DNA from: Chamaecyparis obtusa
Lineage: Eukaryota; Streptophyta; Pinopsida; Cupressales; Cupressaceae
Direction: 5' to 3'
Assembly (NCBI GenBank): GCA_027943335.1
Contig: BSBK01003256.1
Span: 1,567,001 to 1,631,000 of the forward strand
DNA length: 64,000 nt
Every line of letters begins with the position of its first letter. The stretch's first letter is position 1. The notes beneath the pieces are model-generated. The model searched no databases. It worked only from the letters and a program-made list of their open reading frames with translations, and had not been told where the DNA came from. The translations under genes and the position numbers were made by a program. Below, piece by piece: positions 33,537 through 44,699 of the stretch.

Positions 33537-34558
33537 TGTTGGCAATTTGGCTAAGTTTATTGCATAGATGTTGTCATTATGGAAACATATGATCCTCATG
33601 AAGATCGCACAAGTCAGAGAGCAAGTATGACAGAGCGCATTGCAAATTTGTCTAAGTGTGAGACAGTGTTTTACCAGTGAACCTAGACACAATTTTTGTT
33701 TACGACATCAACTGGGGTAAGTTCAATGCTTGTGCACTTGAACATAGACTCTATGATGTCTATTGATCACCCATCTCAAAGCGTAAGTCAGTACAGAATG
33801 TATGAAAGAATTTATGATAGTTTTACCGAAGATGGTGTAGAGCCGACATGACAGAATATGAAGACAGAACTAGTAAAGAGTTAAGGGATTATTTTGTTTA
33901 TCAAAATAATGACTTAACAATATAAAGGGACAACATCTTAGATGTTAACTCTTTGATAAAGCTATTGGTATAAATGTAAATGTAATTGTAATTGTAATTG
34001 CAAGAAAAAACATAGCAAGTGGAAGTAATTGTAACAAGTAGCAAGTAATATGATGCGAAGTATGTGAAGCATATGTAATAGTGATAGTGAAAGAGCAGCA
34101 AAGTGATATTTATGCAAGTAGTATAAGGTTATGTATCTTAACCTATTTTTTAATCAGTGTATATTGTACATTACTTGTTTGGGTAGTGGGCTCATCTGGT
34201 AATCACATTTTGTACTACAACTCCTAATAGGGTTGAGGCTTCTAACAAGGTCTATAGTCCCTTAATCAGGACTGATACACTATATGCTTGTAATAGACTC
34301 CTAACAGGGTCAACATCCTTAACAAGATACTTTTGGTTAGTGGATCTTTGTGGGTACCATCCCCACCAAGGTTTTCCCTTGGCCAGGGTTTCCTCGAGAA
34401 AAAATAATGTGTTATGAGTTATTTATTGTTATGCATGTTGTTTAGCTTCTTATGTTATGCATGTATAAAGATAATCTGTTATATCCATAATTGGGCAAAA
34501 GATAAAGTTTGTATAATATTGATTCACCCCCCCCTCTCAGTATTCCCTATTTCTAACA
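33537..34558 (+). repeat. 3' LTR of the inverted-LTR element
   Basis: 1022 bp, TGTTGGC ... TTTCTAACA. TATAAAGGG is at 33921-33929. A cluster of CTCCTAAYAGGGT-like motifs is at 34207-34325, followed by GGGTACCATCCCCACCAAGG. The U5 end has a C-run in an inverted repeat (GTATAATATTGATTCAC ... CTCAGTATTCC). The motif cluster and U5 end resemble those of the copia LTRs at 3776, 40293 and 63570. Confidence 0.9.
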
Positions 34559-34563
34559 TCAGA

Positions 34564-34875
34564 TAGGTGTTTAGTTTCATTACTTAGCATCAAGCTAAAC
34601 ATGTTGATCTTCCTTTATCGATTGTCATTCAATCAAGTTTAGAACCAATATCTTTAAATCACCTATCGATCTTCATTTAATCAAGCCCAAAGTTGGTATC
34701 ATCAATTTCAAAACCAATATCTTTAGATCATCAATCAATTTTTGTTCGATCAAGTTTGGAATCAATTTCTAATCAGGAATGGTTTGAATTATTCACATCA
34801 AACTATTTACTACTTTGACATCAAGTATTCTTTGAATCCATGTGCTTCTCACACATCGATTCAAAGAGAGGAAAA
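34564..34875. repeat. Flanking DNA with a degenerate tandem repeat
   Basis: Between about 34620 and 34790 phrases such as AACCAATATCTTTA, ATCAATC and AATCAAG recur with a period near 90-100 bp, but the units are very diverged. No coding content. The region is continuous with 22008-22277 across the insertion. Confidence 0.5.
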
Positions 34876-35787
34876 TGTGATCACCTAAAATTGGTTTGGT
34901 GATCCAAGGACCCTTAATCTTGATTACTTGACCTAAAAATTATAAATCAAACGATGTCAAAATACTATACTTAATTGTGTGAGTAATTCAATCAAATAAC
35001 TTACATAATTAAATCAATATTTTAAATCAAGATCACCAATTTAATCCTAGCATCAATGTTATTGAAGTGATAAATCAAGTTATTTAATTAAAATTCCTAA
35101 CACTTTTTAATTAAGTGAACCCATTCAACACGTGTGTGCACCAAAATGAAAATTAAAATGGATTAAATGTTATTTTTTTCTCATCCACCCCTAAACAAAT
35201 ATAACTTTGACCAATAAATGACTTCTCACATGGATTAATCTCACATGGATTGAGGGAGAAATAATCTCAACCTCTCCCAATGATTTAATCTCAACCGTTC
35301 ATTCTCATGGGAGTCCTATAAAACAAGCCTATCCTAGGATTATTTCGACACACCATTTTGCATGGTAGAGTTATAATGCTAAAATCATTCTAGGTTTTAA
35401 CATGCATTGTTCTTGGTTTGATTTCTAATATTAGTTTAATTTCATCACATTGTTTCTAGTTTAATCTTGCATTTACCTTCATTTCTAGCTTAGAATCTCA
35501 ATTATTATCTTAGTATTTGCATAATTAAGATCTTGGAGCAATGAATACAATCATTACATCATACTCACTTGAATCTTCTATTTTAGGGTAATCAAGTCAC
35601 TAATCTATATACTTATGATGTTAGATAAATTTCATAGATTATACACACCCTAAATAGGAAGCAATAAGTCGGCTTCAAATGGGTTCTTGTTCTTGTTTTG
35701 GATATGGTTTCATACTACTAACCCCTTTGATATAATGATTTATTAAGTGTTGGTGTTGTAGGTTCAAGACCACTTTTACCCCACACA
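34876..35787 (+). repeat. Gypsy-type LTR remnant related to the Tat 5' LTR
   Basis: It starts TGTGATCACCTAAAATTGG, has CTATAAAACA (35316-35325) as TATA box, and its last 150 bp align with the U5 end of the LTR at 20948-22007 in reverse complement (GAAGCAATAAG, ATAATGATTTATTAAGTG, then CAAGACCAC and CCCCACACA). No primer site follows at the right and no matching duplication is seen, so it is a solo LTR or a fragment. Confidence 0.68.
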
Positions 35788-37280
35788 CTCTAAATTACAC
35801 TTCATAATAATATACACTAAATTTAATAAATGCAAGATGATAAGACAAACACACTTCAACTAATTACACAAAAATAGATAGCCACTTGTATTTTTGGAAA
35901 CTTAAATGCTCAAGGAAAGACATGATAATATTTACATTCCTCTAGATACCTTGACATTGATGACATGGACGACTAACCCCTGTGACAACCTTTTCCCACC
36001 AATCTTTCATTTTTCACTTATTGCAAACTAACAACAAAAAAAATCTCTCCATAGGAATAACACTCCTTGATTAGGTTATACCATCTAAGTAGGTTAGCAT
36101 AGGCAAGAAGGATCATAATCCCCCTTTAATTATCATATATATGCCTATATAATTTTGAGGTTCTTGACTAGGCTAGGGCCAAGAAATTGGAATTTATCAA
36201 TCACAAGGATCTTGTGAGGAAGAGGTGAAAGCATAGAGTGAGAAAGCGAAAGGATACCTTATTATAAATTTTTTGAATAAATCAAATTATAATACTTTCC
36301 AATGTAAATAAGAATGATTATTCATACCCAAAATGCTACTTAATGTATATACAAGATATTGTTGTCTATACCTTAGGATATTTTAAAATATAAGAAAAAA
36401 TGTTTACTCATGAAACCCTATCACCAATACTTAGGACCTCATAGTTATTATAATTATGTGATTATGCCAAACATGAGAATGTAAAGAATTGATTGAAACC
36501 CAAACACACAATGTTGAATACATTCATTTCTAATATAATGTTATGGTTATACCTCGTATGATAGTATATATTAAACACAAATAATAATCCTCACCAACAT
36601 CTTAACATGATATTAGACAATTTATTTTATTTTATTACATATCGATATATGTTAATACCTTACTATATGATTAGACCTTAGAGGGAGGATCAACATGTCC
36701 TCTATATGTATGGTGGTTAAATTTGCATGATTATTTTTCTATTCACTATTTTAGCCATTCTATTCTTTTGAATATATAATGTACGATATGTCATGAAAAA
36801 TTTGGGTGACTATACAAATATTAAAAATATGCCTCTTTAATAAGGCCACTCCACTTGAGAGATTGAATTGTTTTCATCCTTTTTCACTCTATTCTCTATT
36901 TAGAAAATTATTTTACTTTAATATTCTCAAAGTCTATATCTAAAATATTGTCAAGAACATATATCTTTGAGTGTAATACTATGCCTTTGTATCCATACTT
37001 CTTTCTATTAGGTGAGCACCCCCTTGAAAGGAGGTTTCAAATAAAATTAGATACACCTTAGTATCCACAAAAAATGTGTAGACACCTTGGATTGGGACAT
37101 AGTTTGATTTAGTGAGAGCTTCTTGAGGTGAAGCACAAGGTTACAATGTCTAGTCTCCTCCCAACATACATGGTAATAGAGGACGTGTCGCGTTAGGGTT
37201 ACCAGTCATGTTAAAATGTTTACCATGCACATTGGAGTTCATAAAGGATGTTATATTCGATTCTTGTAGTATAAAGAAGG
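35788..37280. other. No gene or recognisable element seen
   Basis: AT-rich sequence with stops in all frames. A short TGTAGACACC phrase near 37077 resembles the LTR start that follows at 37281 but has no supporting boundary. Confidence 0.5.
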
Positions 37281-38073
37281 TGTAGACATCTAAAATTGTC
37301 CTCACTTAATTAACTAAATATTTTATTTATTTAATTATTTTACCATAATTCATCTATCAATTAAGTAGATATTTATTATTTATTTAATTAATTCCTTATT
37401 ATTTTTCTCTATTATTTAAAAAAATATTTTTATTTATTTATTTAACTAATTATCTTTTTCTATCTCATGATTAAAGAAATATTTCTTTATTTAATTGTCT
37501 AAATATCATCACCTTTTTCTACTATTATATAAATAGATACCTTTATTTATTTAATTAATTCATTATCTTTTTCCTCTTAAATCTCATTACATGTCTATAT
37601 CCAATTTATCTTGTTATGTTTTACCCAAAGTTAATCGACTCTTACCTAACTCTCAATCTCATCCCTCCATTTAAATCAACCTCTTAATATTATTATTTCT
37701 TACCTATTGCTTGATGTCATCCCTTCATTCATTTTTAACCTCTTAATCTCCACCCTTGATTCTCTTGTAGATTTTTGTAAAAGAGGATACATTTTCCTCA
37801 TTTTTCAATGAAAAAACAAAAAAGGAAATCAATCATCTAAACAACAAAGGTAATCAATCATCAAAGCGGAATAATGCAATCATTCATCTAATCACTCAAT
37901 CATTGATTATGATGAATTACATTTGTGATCTTGGAGAACTCTTTAGAACTTTCTATCATCATCTTACATCAACATCTATCAACCATACTCCATTATTTTA
38001 ATGCCATCTTGTGTATGTGCTAAATAACTGAGAGAAAATACTATTCAATTTAAGATCCTTGAAGAATAGGAGA
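37281..38073 (+). repeat. Gypsy-type LTR start, plus orientation, remnant
   Basis: TGTAGACATCTAAAATTGTCC matches the LTR-start pattern of the gypsy LTRs here. The following 500 bp are very rich in TTTATTTAATTA-type sequence. Its right part is interrupted at 38073 by the next solo LTR and may resume at 48350. No end or duplication could be found. Confidence 0.5.
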
Positions 38074-39516
38074 TGTATGCAATAAAAATCCCTGCAACTG
38101 TACCACAAATCAAAGCATGCAAAAACATGAAATATGAAGTATTTAAGTTAGAATAAACATGCTAAATAACTTTTAATACAACTAAATTTCCACTACAATG
38201 TTCAATGAGCTAAAACAAGGGCACCCAAAACCTTGTTTGATTTTCTTTTAGAGATTTTTGTGGGTGTGCTCTCCCAACACAATACAATATATCCCATTAT
38301 GATTTCTTGTAAATGGAAATGGAAAGGAAATCTACAATACAATCTAAAATGGATGAGTGAAAGGATTTGAGAAACAAGTATGAAGAAAACTTGCCCCTAA
38401 TCTTCACAAAATAAATGCAAGTGCAAGATCCATGCTAAATAATGAAAATGCAAGATATTAACAAACTAGATTCAAATGAGAGATAAACTAAGAATGGAAA
38501 TGAAAGATTCAAACTAATCTATGAAATCAAAACTAGTGACCATGCAAGAAATTAATCTAAGCTATTATGAAAATGCAACAACTATGTAATGAAAATGCTG
38601 AGAATGCTTTGGTGCTTAAGTGCCCAGGTGCTTAAGAATGCCTAAGTCTCAAAAAATGTCTAAGTGTCCAAATGAGGAGTGAGGCCCCTTTTTAATTGAA
38701 TGACTTAAAGAATGGACCTGGCCAAGATTAAAGGAAAAATATTGGATGGTTAAGATTAAGAGGCAAAAGGGGAGTGGCTAAGATGAAGAGGCAAAAGAAA
38801 TGAGTGGCTAGGATTAAAGGGTAAAACATGCAAAAGTCAAACTTCACTTTAGAGGGAAAGAGGAATTCAAAATGAATGGAGGAGAAAAAAGATGGAGAAG
38901 AAGTTACCTTAGAAAAGGTGATTGTGCACATGATTAGAGGTAATCCAACTTTTAATCAAGATTAGAGGAATGTTATCAAAAACAAGATTAGAAAAAGGGA
39001 AAAAAGGATTAAATTAAAATAAATTTAATTTAATCAAGGTTTAGAAGAACTTTAAGCTAGTGGAGAAATAAAATAAAATAAATCTATCTTATAAAGGGAA
39101 ATGAGGGATAATATATTAAATTAAATTTAATACATTATAGTATTTAAAAAGAGAAAATGAATTTATTTAATTAAACTAAATTTAATTAAATAAATAGAGG
39201 AATATAACAATATAGTTAATTAATAAAAATCAACTATATTGTTTTTTTTTATAGACAAATAGATGCATATGGGGAAACTCTGAAATTAATGAACTAGGAA
39301 AATTTAACCTGGCTTGTATCAGGTGAGACCACAAAAGGGAGGATCTCATCTCCAAAGAAAAGCATCCCTCGAAACCATATCTAAAAACCCATAAACATAA
39401 ATAAAAAGAATTACATCATCATTCATGACCAACATAGTGTCCCGAGAGTTGCATATGATTGAGAATAAACTACCCCCCAAAAACCTAACCCCATCCCCAA
39501 AAAGGCCTACCCTATT

Positions 39517-40287
39517 CTACTTTGGAGGGCATGTTTTTGAGTGGGAGTGAAGTAGTATGTTGAAATTTACCTCATTTTTCTTCCTTTTCCTTTGAACCAT
39601 CGTCCACTTTCCACTAGAGTTAGGGTACTCTTCATGCTTCTCAGAGATTCCTTTAGTTACCTCTGAAAACTCATTCCTATCACACGAAAGAACCTTTCTT
39701 GACCTTTTTTTATTCCCAACCATCAATATTGGAGTCTCTCCATCCTTTGCAATCCTTTTTAGAATAGTTGAATGTCATCCCCAACAGAGATTCTCCATTG
39801 GTAGAAGCCATTATGCCACCATCAATATAGTTGGAAGATTTGGGGTTTTCCCTAGTGGGATCCTGATTCTTGGAAAACAAACTCTTTTCAGTATCAACTA
39901 TAATGGGCTCATCATCCTTGGAAGAAAAATTATTTTCTACAAAGTAGTGATGTGGGGAAACAACTTTCCACCATGTTCCTTGGTTATTAATTTTCTATTT
40001 GGCACATTGTGCAACAACATGTCTGGTGTTGAAATATTTGCAACATCAAAAAGGGAGGCCTTCGTAATCAACTACCTGAGTCCATAATCCATTATTTGTG
40101 TTGAAGGAGATCTCAATAAATAGATCCTTGGTGATATCAATGCCCACTAAAACTTGGGCATATGTTATGTGCAAAAAAACTAGAGGATCCTTCATCAATC
40201 CATAAAAACTTTCCAAGAAAATCTCCAATTTCTATAAAACATGAGTTAAACCAAAATTGGAGATGAAGATTGGGGAGCCATACCCAA
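39517..40287 (-). pseudogene. LINE ORF1, C-terminal half
   Basis: Reading minus: LKDPLV-like context, then FIEISFNTNNGLWTQVVDYE and GLPF (40046-40228), the segment that precedes the zinc knuckle in plant LINE ORF1 proteins. The knuckle itself is decayed (CCKYFNTRHVVAQC at about 40000-40040, after a stop). Further on come phrases such as TREN and GESLLGMTF and a basic C-terminus (KRSRKVLS; SGKWTMVQRKRKKNEV) ending at 39517. ORF1 binds LINE RNA. The N-terminal half is on the other side of the copia insertion. Confidence 0.72.
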
Positions 40288-40292
40288 AATGG

Positions 40293-41606
40293 TGTTAGGA
40301 ATAGTCCCAAGAGATAACTGAGGGGGGGGGGGGGGGGTGTGAATCAGTTATCTACAAGATTTAATTCTTTAACAAATTAAGTATACAAGAATATTAATCA
40401 TAAACACAAGATGAGAACATTTAACCCAACACAACAATTTTGGTTATGGGGAAACCCAAATAGGTAAAAACCCTGGTGGGAATTGACACCCACTAATAAT
40501 CTGCACTAGTGTATTATGATCCTTGTTAGAAGACCTTACAACCCTGTTAGGAGTTGATCTTTATAATGCTTTTAGTACAGTGACCTGGTCAAGGGTCGGA
40601 CCCTATTAGGAGTCTTTTTCAATTAACCCTATTAGGGGTGAGGACGCACTATCCAAGAGCTCACTGCTCAAAGGAGTGAAGGCTGCAACCTTCTATTTAA
40701 CATATACACACTATATCTGGATCTTGGTGATCTATGCGTAGACCTACTATCTAGATCAGTTCCAATGAATATCATATACTCTTTACTTGGTCACATAAAC
40801 CTTCTTTTGATGCCTCAACACTTTTCACTTTCTGCTCTGCTCTTTTCTTTTAACTCTGAACCACACTTTAGCAATCACAAATGACTGCCTATAAATATCT
40901 TTCCTCCAAATGATATAATCAAGTCAGCCTATTAGAACCATCTTGAAATAATATTAGAGAAAAAAAATCACTCTCCAATAACACCTTAGTCGGTTCTACT
41001 AAGCATGCAACATAAATTAGGACTTCACAATTCTATGTGAGTAGACGCCACGCTACACACAATCAGCTTCACTAAATTATTTCCAACTTTCTTCTTACGC
41101 TTAATTACATCATGCACTCTTAACCAAACATTTTTAACTCTCTTCTTAGCATAAATACAAGTGTGCATACCATGATGATAGGTGCAAATACCGCAATCTT
41201 ATAAACACTATTGGCTCTCCCAGATAAACTCAGGAAACTGTAACTGTCAACTTGAGACTTCATAACTAAAGATGTACTGCATATCTAACTCTGTGTTCAT
41301 GAACATAACATCATACATATCTTTACAACATAAGTACAAGGGTGCAAGTCTCTACTACAACCATACGTCCAATCACATACATAACTGTTCTTGGGACCTG
41401 TCAAGAATACTCACTGATATACATAACTGTATTACTATCTTTACTCATAATCAACCTCTGCGTCTATGGTATCATGCTGATAACATATCCATGCAACATA
41501 TGTTGAAGTCTCTCTTCATCAGGCTTCCACACATGCTGCTTACCATATGTTTTCATCAATGAATAACATACAGTCAACAATCTAGCTTGCTGGAAAATCT
41601 CCAACA
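40293..41606 (-). repeat. 3' LTR of the second copia element
   Basis: Begins TGTTAGGAATAGTCCC, with GATAACTGA / TCAGTTATC around a run of 16-17 G at about 40314-40350. Motif cluster (CCCTGTTAGGAG type) at 40513-40640. Sense-strand TATTTATAGG near 40888-40898. Confidence 0.92.
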
Positions 41607-41620
41607 ATCTCCCCCTTTGG
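41607..41620 (-). promoter_or_regulatory. Polypurine tract of the second copia element
   Basis: Minus strand AAAGGGGGAGAT directly before the 3' LTR. Confidence 0.82.
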
Positions 41621-41999
41621 CATTGATGGCAACATATGGAATGAAAAACACCACCAATCCAAATGATCAATTCTTTTATAGCATTCTCCATTTCCTCAAC
41701 AAAAACTCCCCCAAGGAAGTATCCTCCAACTGCTGCAACATTCTTTAATATTCTCCATTTCCTCAACTGTATTGCTTCCTATGACTATGGTTTTTACTCC
41801 CCTTTTCTACTTGTTTTTTATTATTGTATATATTCCTATGTTTTTCATGACTGTATATTACTCCCCCTTTGTCATCAATGGAAAAGGGCACTAAAAACAT
41901 TAAGCACTGGTACTACTCCTGAGTTAGAGTAGTCAACCTTTCATCAGTCACTGAGGATTGATGCACTCCTGCTATCTCTAGTCAGATTCAGGGAAGGGA

Positions 42000-43416
42000 A
42001 TTACTCCCAGCTTCTCCCTCAGATACTCAAAATTATCCTTAGGTAAAGGCTTTGTGAATATGTGTGCTAGCTAATCTTTTGTACTCACATAATCTACCAT
42101 TACTTCTTTCTCTGCTACTTTCTCTCTTAGGAAGTGATACTTTATCTCAATATGTTTTTTCTTTGCATGCGTCACAGGGGTCTTTGATATATTGATAGTG
42201 CTAGTGTTATCACAGTGAATAAAAATAGGCTAGTCAATCTAAATACCAAAATCTTTTATCATCTGCTTGATCCACACAATTATGGAACAATTCAATTCTA
42301 CTGCAACATATTCTGCTTCTGCTGTTGACTAAGAGATACAATTCTTCTTTTTACTTGTCCAAGTAACAAGTCTATCTCCAAGGAATATAGCTCCTCCAGA
42401 GGTACTCTTTCTATCATCCACACATCCTACCCAATCTACATCTGTATATACATGAAGCTTTACATTTTTTGAATTAGGATACCATAAACCATAGTCTAAG
42501 GTTCCATTCAAGTATCTAAATATTCTTTTTACTGCCATGAGATGACTTTACTTAGGTTCTGCTACATTTCTCCCAACAATACCAACTACATTGGAAATGT
42601 CTGGTCTAGTTTGAGTAAGATATATAAGTTTTCCAATCATAGACTTATACAAGGTTATGTCTACTGCTGGTGAATTATATTCTTTTGAAAGCTTGCATCC
42701 TATTATCATAGGGGTACTTACTGGTTTGCAATCATCAATCTTGAATGTATTTAAGATCTCTTTCACATACTTAGTCTAATTTATGAATATAACTTTGTCT
42801 ATCTGTTGCACATTCAATCCCAAAAAGTACTTGATAGGACCAATCATGCTCATTTCAAATTCGCTCTATATCTCCTTAGAAAATTGTTCACTAAGCTTAT
42901 CATTGCCACCAAATATAATGTCATCAACAAATATAGAAAATAACAATAGTCCATCAGATGTCTCTCTTATGAATAAGTTGCAATCTGCTGCTCCCTTTTT
43001 TAATCCAATCTTAGTCAAGTAACCATCAAGTCTTTCATACCATTCTCTAGGGGCTTTCTTGAGTCCACTAGGGATTTCTTCAATCTGCATACCATATCAG
43101 GTTTTTCTAATAATGTGAATCCTTCTGGCTGCTCAATTTATACTTCTTCCTTCAATTCTCCATTCAATAATGCTGACTTAACATCCATCTAGTAAACCTT
43201 AAATTTTTTGTATGTAGCATAGGCTAAAAACAACTTTATGGCTTCCAATCTGCTTACTAGGGTAAATGTATCAGAGTAATCAATTCCTTCTCTTTGTGCA
43301 TACCCTTTACATACTAATCTAGCTTTGTTTCTTACTACTGTACCATCTTCATTCATCTTATTTCTGAATATCCACTTGGTTCCTATTACATTTTTATCAC
43401 TAGGTCTAGGGACCAA
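42000..43416 (-). pseudogene. Copia reverse transcriptase and RNase H, second element
   Basis: RT entry [17 protein letters not shown] at 43416, then RLVCKGYAQREGIDYSDTF; the palm motif is in SIFVDDIIFGGND (42866-43090), catalytic Asp pair present. MIGKLIYLTQTRPDISNVVG follows at about 42660, and AVKRIFRYLNGTLDYGLWY with DVDWVGCVDDRKSTSGGAIF at 42329-42538. The remaining RNase H down to about 42000 is in decayed frames (sense strand of IDWASLFSFIVITL-like text). At least two frameshifts separate these blocks. Confidence 0.9.
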
Positions 43417-43515
43417 TTCCCATGTATCATTCTTAATTATCTTATCTATTTCTTATTTCATTTCTTCATGCCAATCTGAGTCTTTGCATGCATCTTCAAC
43501 ACTTACTGGTTCAAT

Positions 43516-44640
43516 CTATGACAGTATACATACCTCTTCATTTGTTGTGGAACTTTTTTGTTTTGATCTTTTCATGACTTTACTGCTCTGATCTCCAATG
43601 ATGTCTCCCTTTGAGTGATATCTAGATGTGAATTTGGGAATATTAGGTGAGACTCTCTCATCTTCCTTTTGAGTTTCTTCTTCGCTTGTTTCAGGGTCAT
43701 TGAATAGAACATCAATGTTGTCAAACATTTCTTCAACAACTTCTTCACTACTAGTAGGTATAGGTTCTTCTTCAATCATGCATAATCATGATATCTTTCT
43801 TGAATCATAAACTTTTCATCAATCCTTACATGAGCACTTTCAATGATTTTCTTCAATCTTAAATTAAAACATCTATAAGATTTTCTTTTAGTAGAGTAAC
43901 CAAGAAAAATACCTTCATAACTTCTTGCATCAAACTTGCCAATGGGTTCATCTCTCTTAATGTAGCACTTGCTTCCAAAGATTTTGAAGTATTTCACTCT
44001 AGGTACATTACCAAACCATAGCTCATAAGGTGTCTTATCTACACCTGGCCTCAATTGAATTATATTGATTATGTAGACTGTAGTATTAACCACATCTCTC
44101 CAATAGGTGTGTGCCACCTTTCCTTCAATCATGATAGTGCATGCTATGTCAAGAATGATCCTATTCCTTCTTTCTGCTATCCCATTCTACTGAGGAGTTC
44201 TAGGTGCACTTAACTATCTCTTTATCCCATGTTCTTTGCAGTACTCATAAAATCTGTCAGAGGTGAATTCTCCTCCTCTATCTGACCTTAGACACTTTAT
44301 CTTTAGTACAGTCTCATTTTCAACCTTACCTTTGAATATTTTAAAATTCTCAAGTGCTTCAAACTTGTCTTTTAAGAACACAACCCACATCACTCTAAAA
44401 TAGTCATCAACAAATAGAATAAAGTACCTTTCACCATAGTATGATCTTGTTTGAGTTGGTCCACATAAGTCTGTATGTATTAGATCCAACTTGTTTTCTA
44501 CTAACTTGTTCTTGCTTCTGAATGAATTCCTCACATGCTTTCCCATCACACATTCCCTGCATATTGTATCAACTGGTTTGCTATGCATGGAAGATCTCTT
44601 GCTACCTTTACATTGAATATCTTTACTATGTTATCAAAAT
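43516..44640 (-). pseudogene. Copia integrase, second element
   Basis: Zinc-binding end and catalytic core at 44214-44588: CRECVMGKHVRNSF, DLIHTDLCGPTQTRSYYGER (first Asp), IKCLRSDRGGEFTSDRF (second Asp intact), then GIKR followed by a stop, LSAPRTPQ, another stop, and NGIAERRN with the Glu. Both stops are TAG where related elements have CAG. The C-terminal domain at 43776-44132 reads FGSKCYIKRDEPIGKFDARS and EGIFLGYS. The acidic linker to RT is at 43516-43779. With all three catalytic residues readable it is less damaged in its motif residues than the integrase of the first copia element. Confidence 0.9.
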
Positions 44641-44699
44641 TAATATGACATAATCTCTTATGCCATAGCCAACTGTCATCTACTTTAGCAACAAAACAA

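Larger units (their letters stand above)
22283..34558 (+). mobile_element. Pol-less LTR element with an inverted left LTR
   Basis: A perfect 5-bp duplication TCAGA (22278-22282 and 34559-34563) brackets the whole segment. The right LTR (33537-34558) is preceded by a polypurine tract and runs TGTTGGC ... TTTCTAACA, so the element is plus-oriented. The left end is the same LTR inverted: 22283-22334 plus 25811-26702 match 33613-34558 in reverse complement. Both outer ends are therefore U5 ends. The internal part holds a gag fragment with zinc knuckles and a long unfamiliar frame, but no RT, RNase H or integrase and no PBS. It contains nested insertions at 22335-25810 and about 30311-31922. Target duplication and TG/CA ends show retrotransposon-type integration, not a DNA transposon. 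Confidence 0.88.

Noticed and set aside
22283..34558. A DNA transposon with long terminal inverted repeats
   Set aside because: The termini are inverted, but they are retroelement LTR ends (TG..CA), the right one is preceded by a polypurine tract, the duplication is 5 bp, gag sequence lies inside, and no transposase is seen.
34876..35787. A complete LTR pair forming one element with 20948-22007
   Set aside because: The two LTRs are in opposite orientation and diverged, with no shared duplication and no primer site after 35787.
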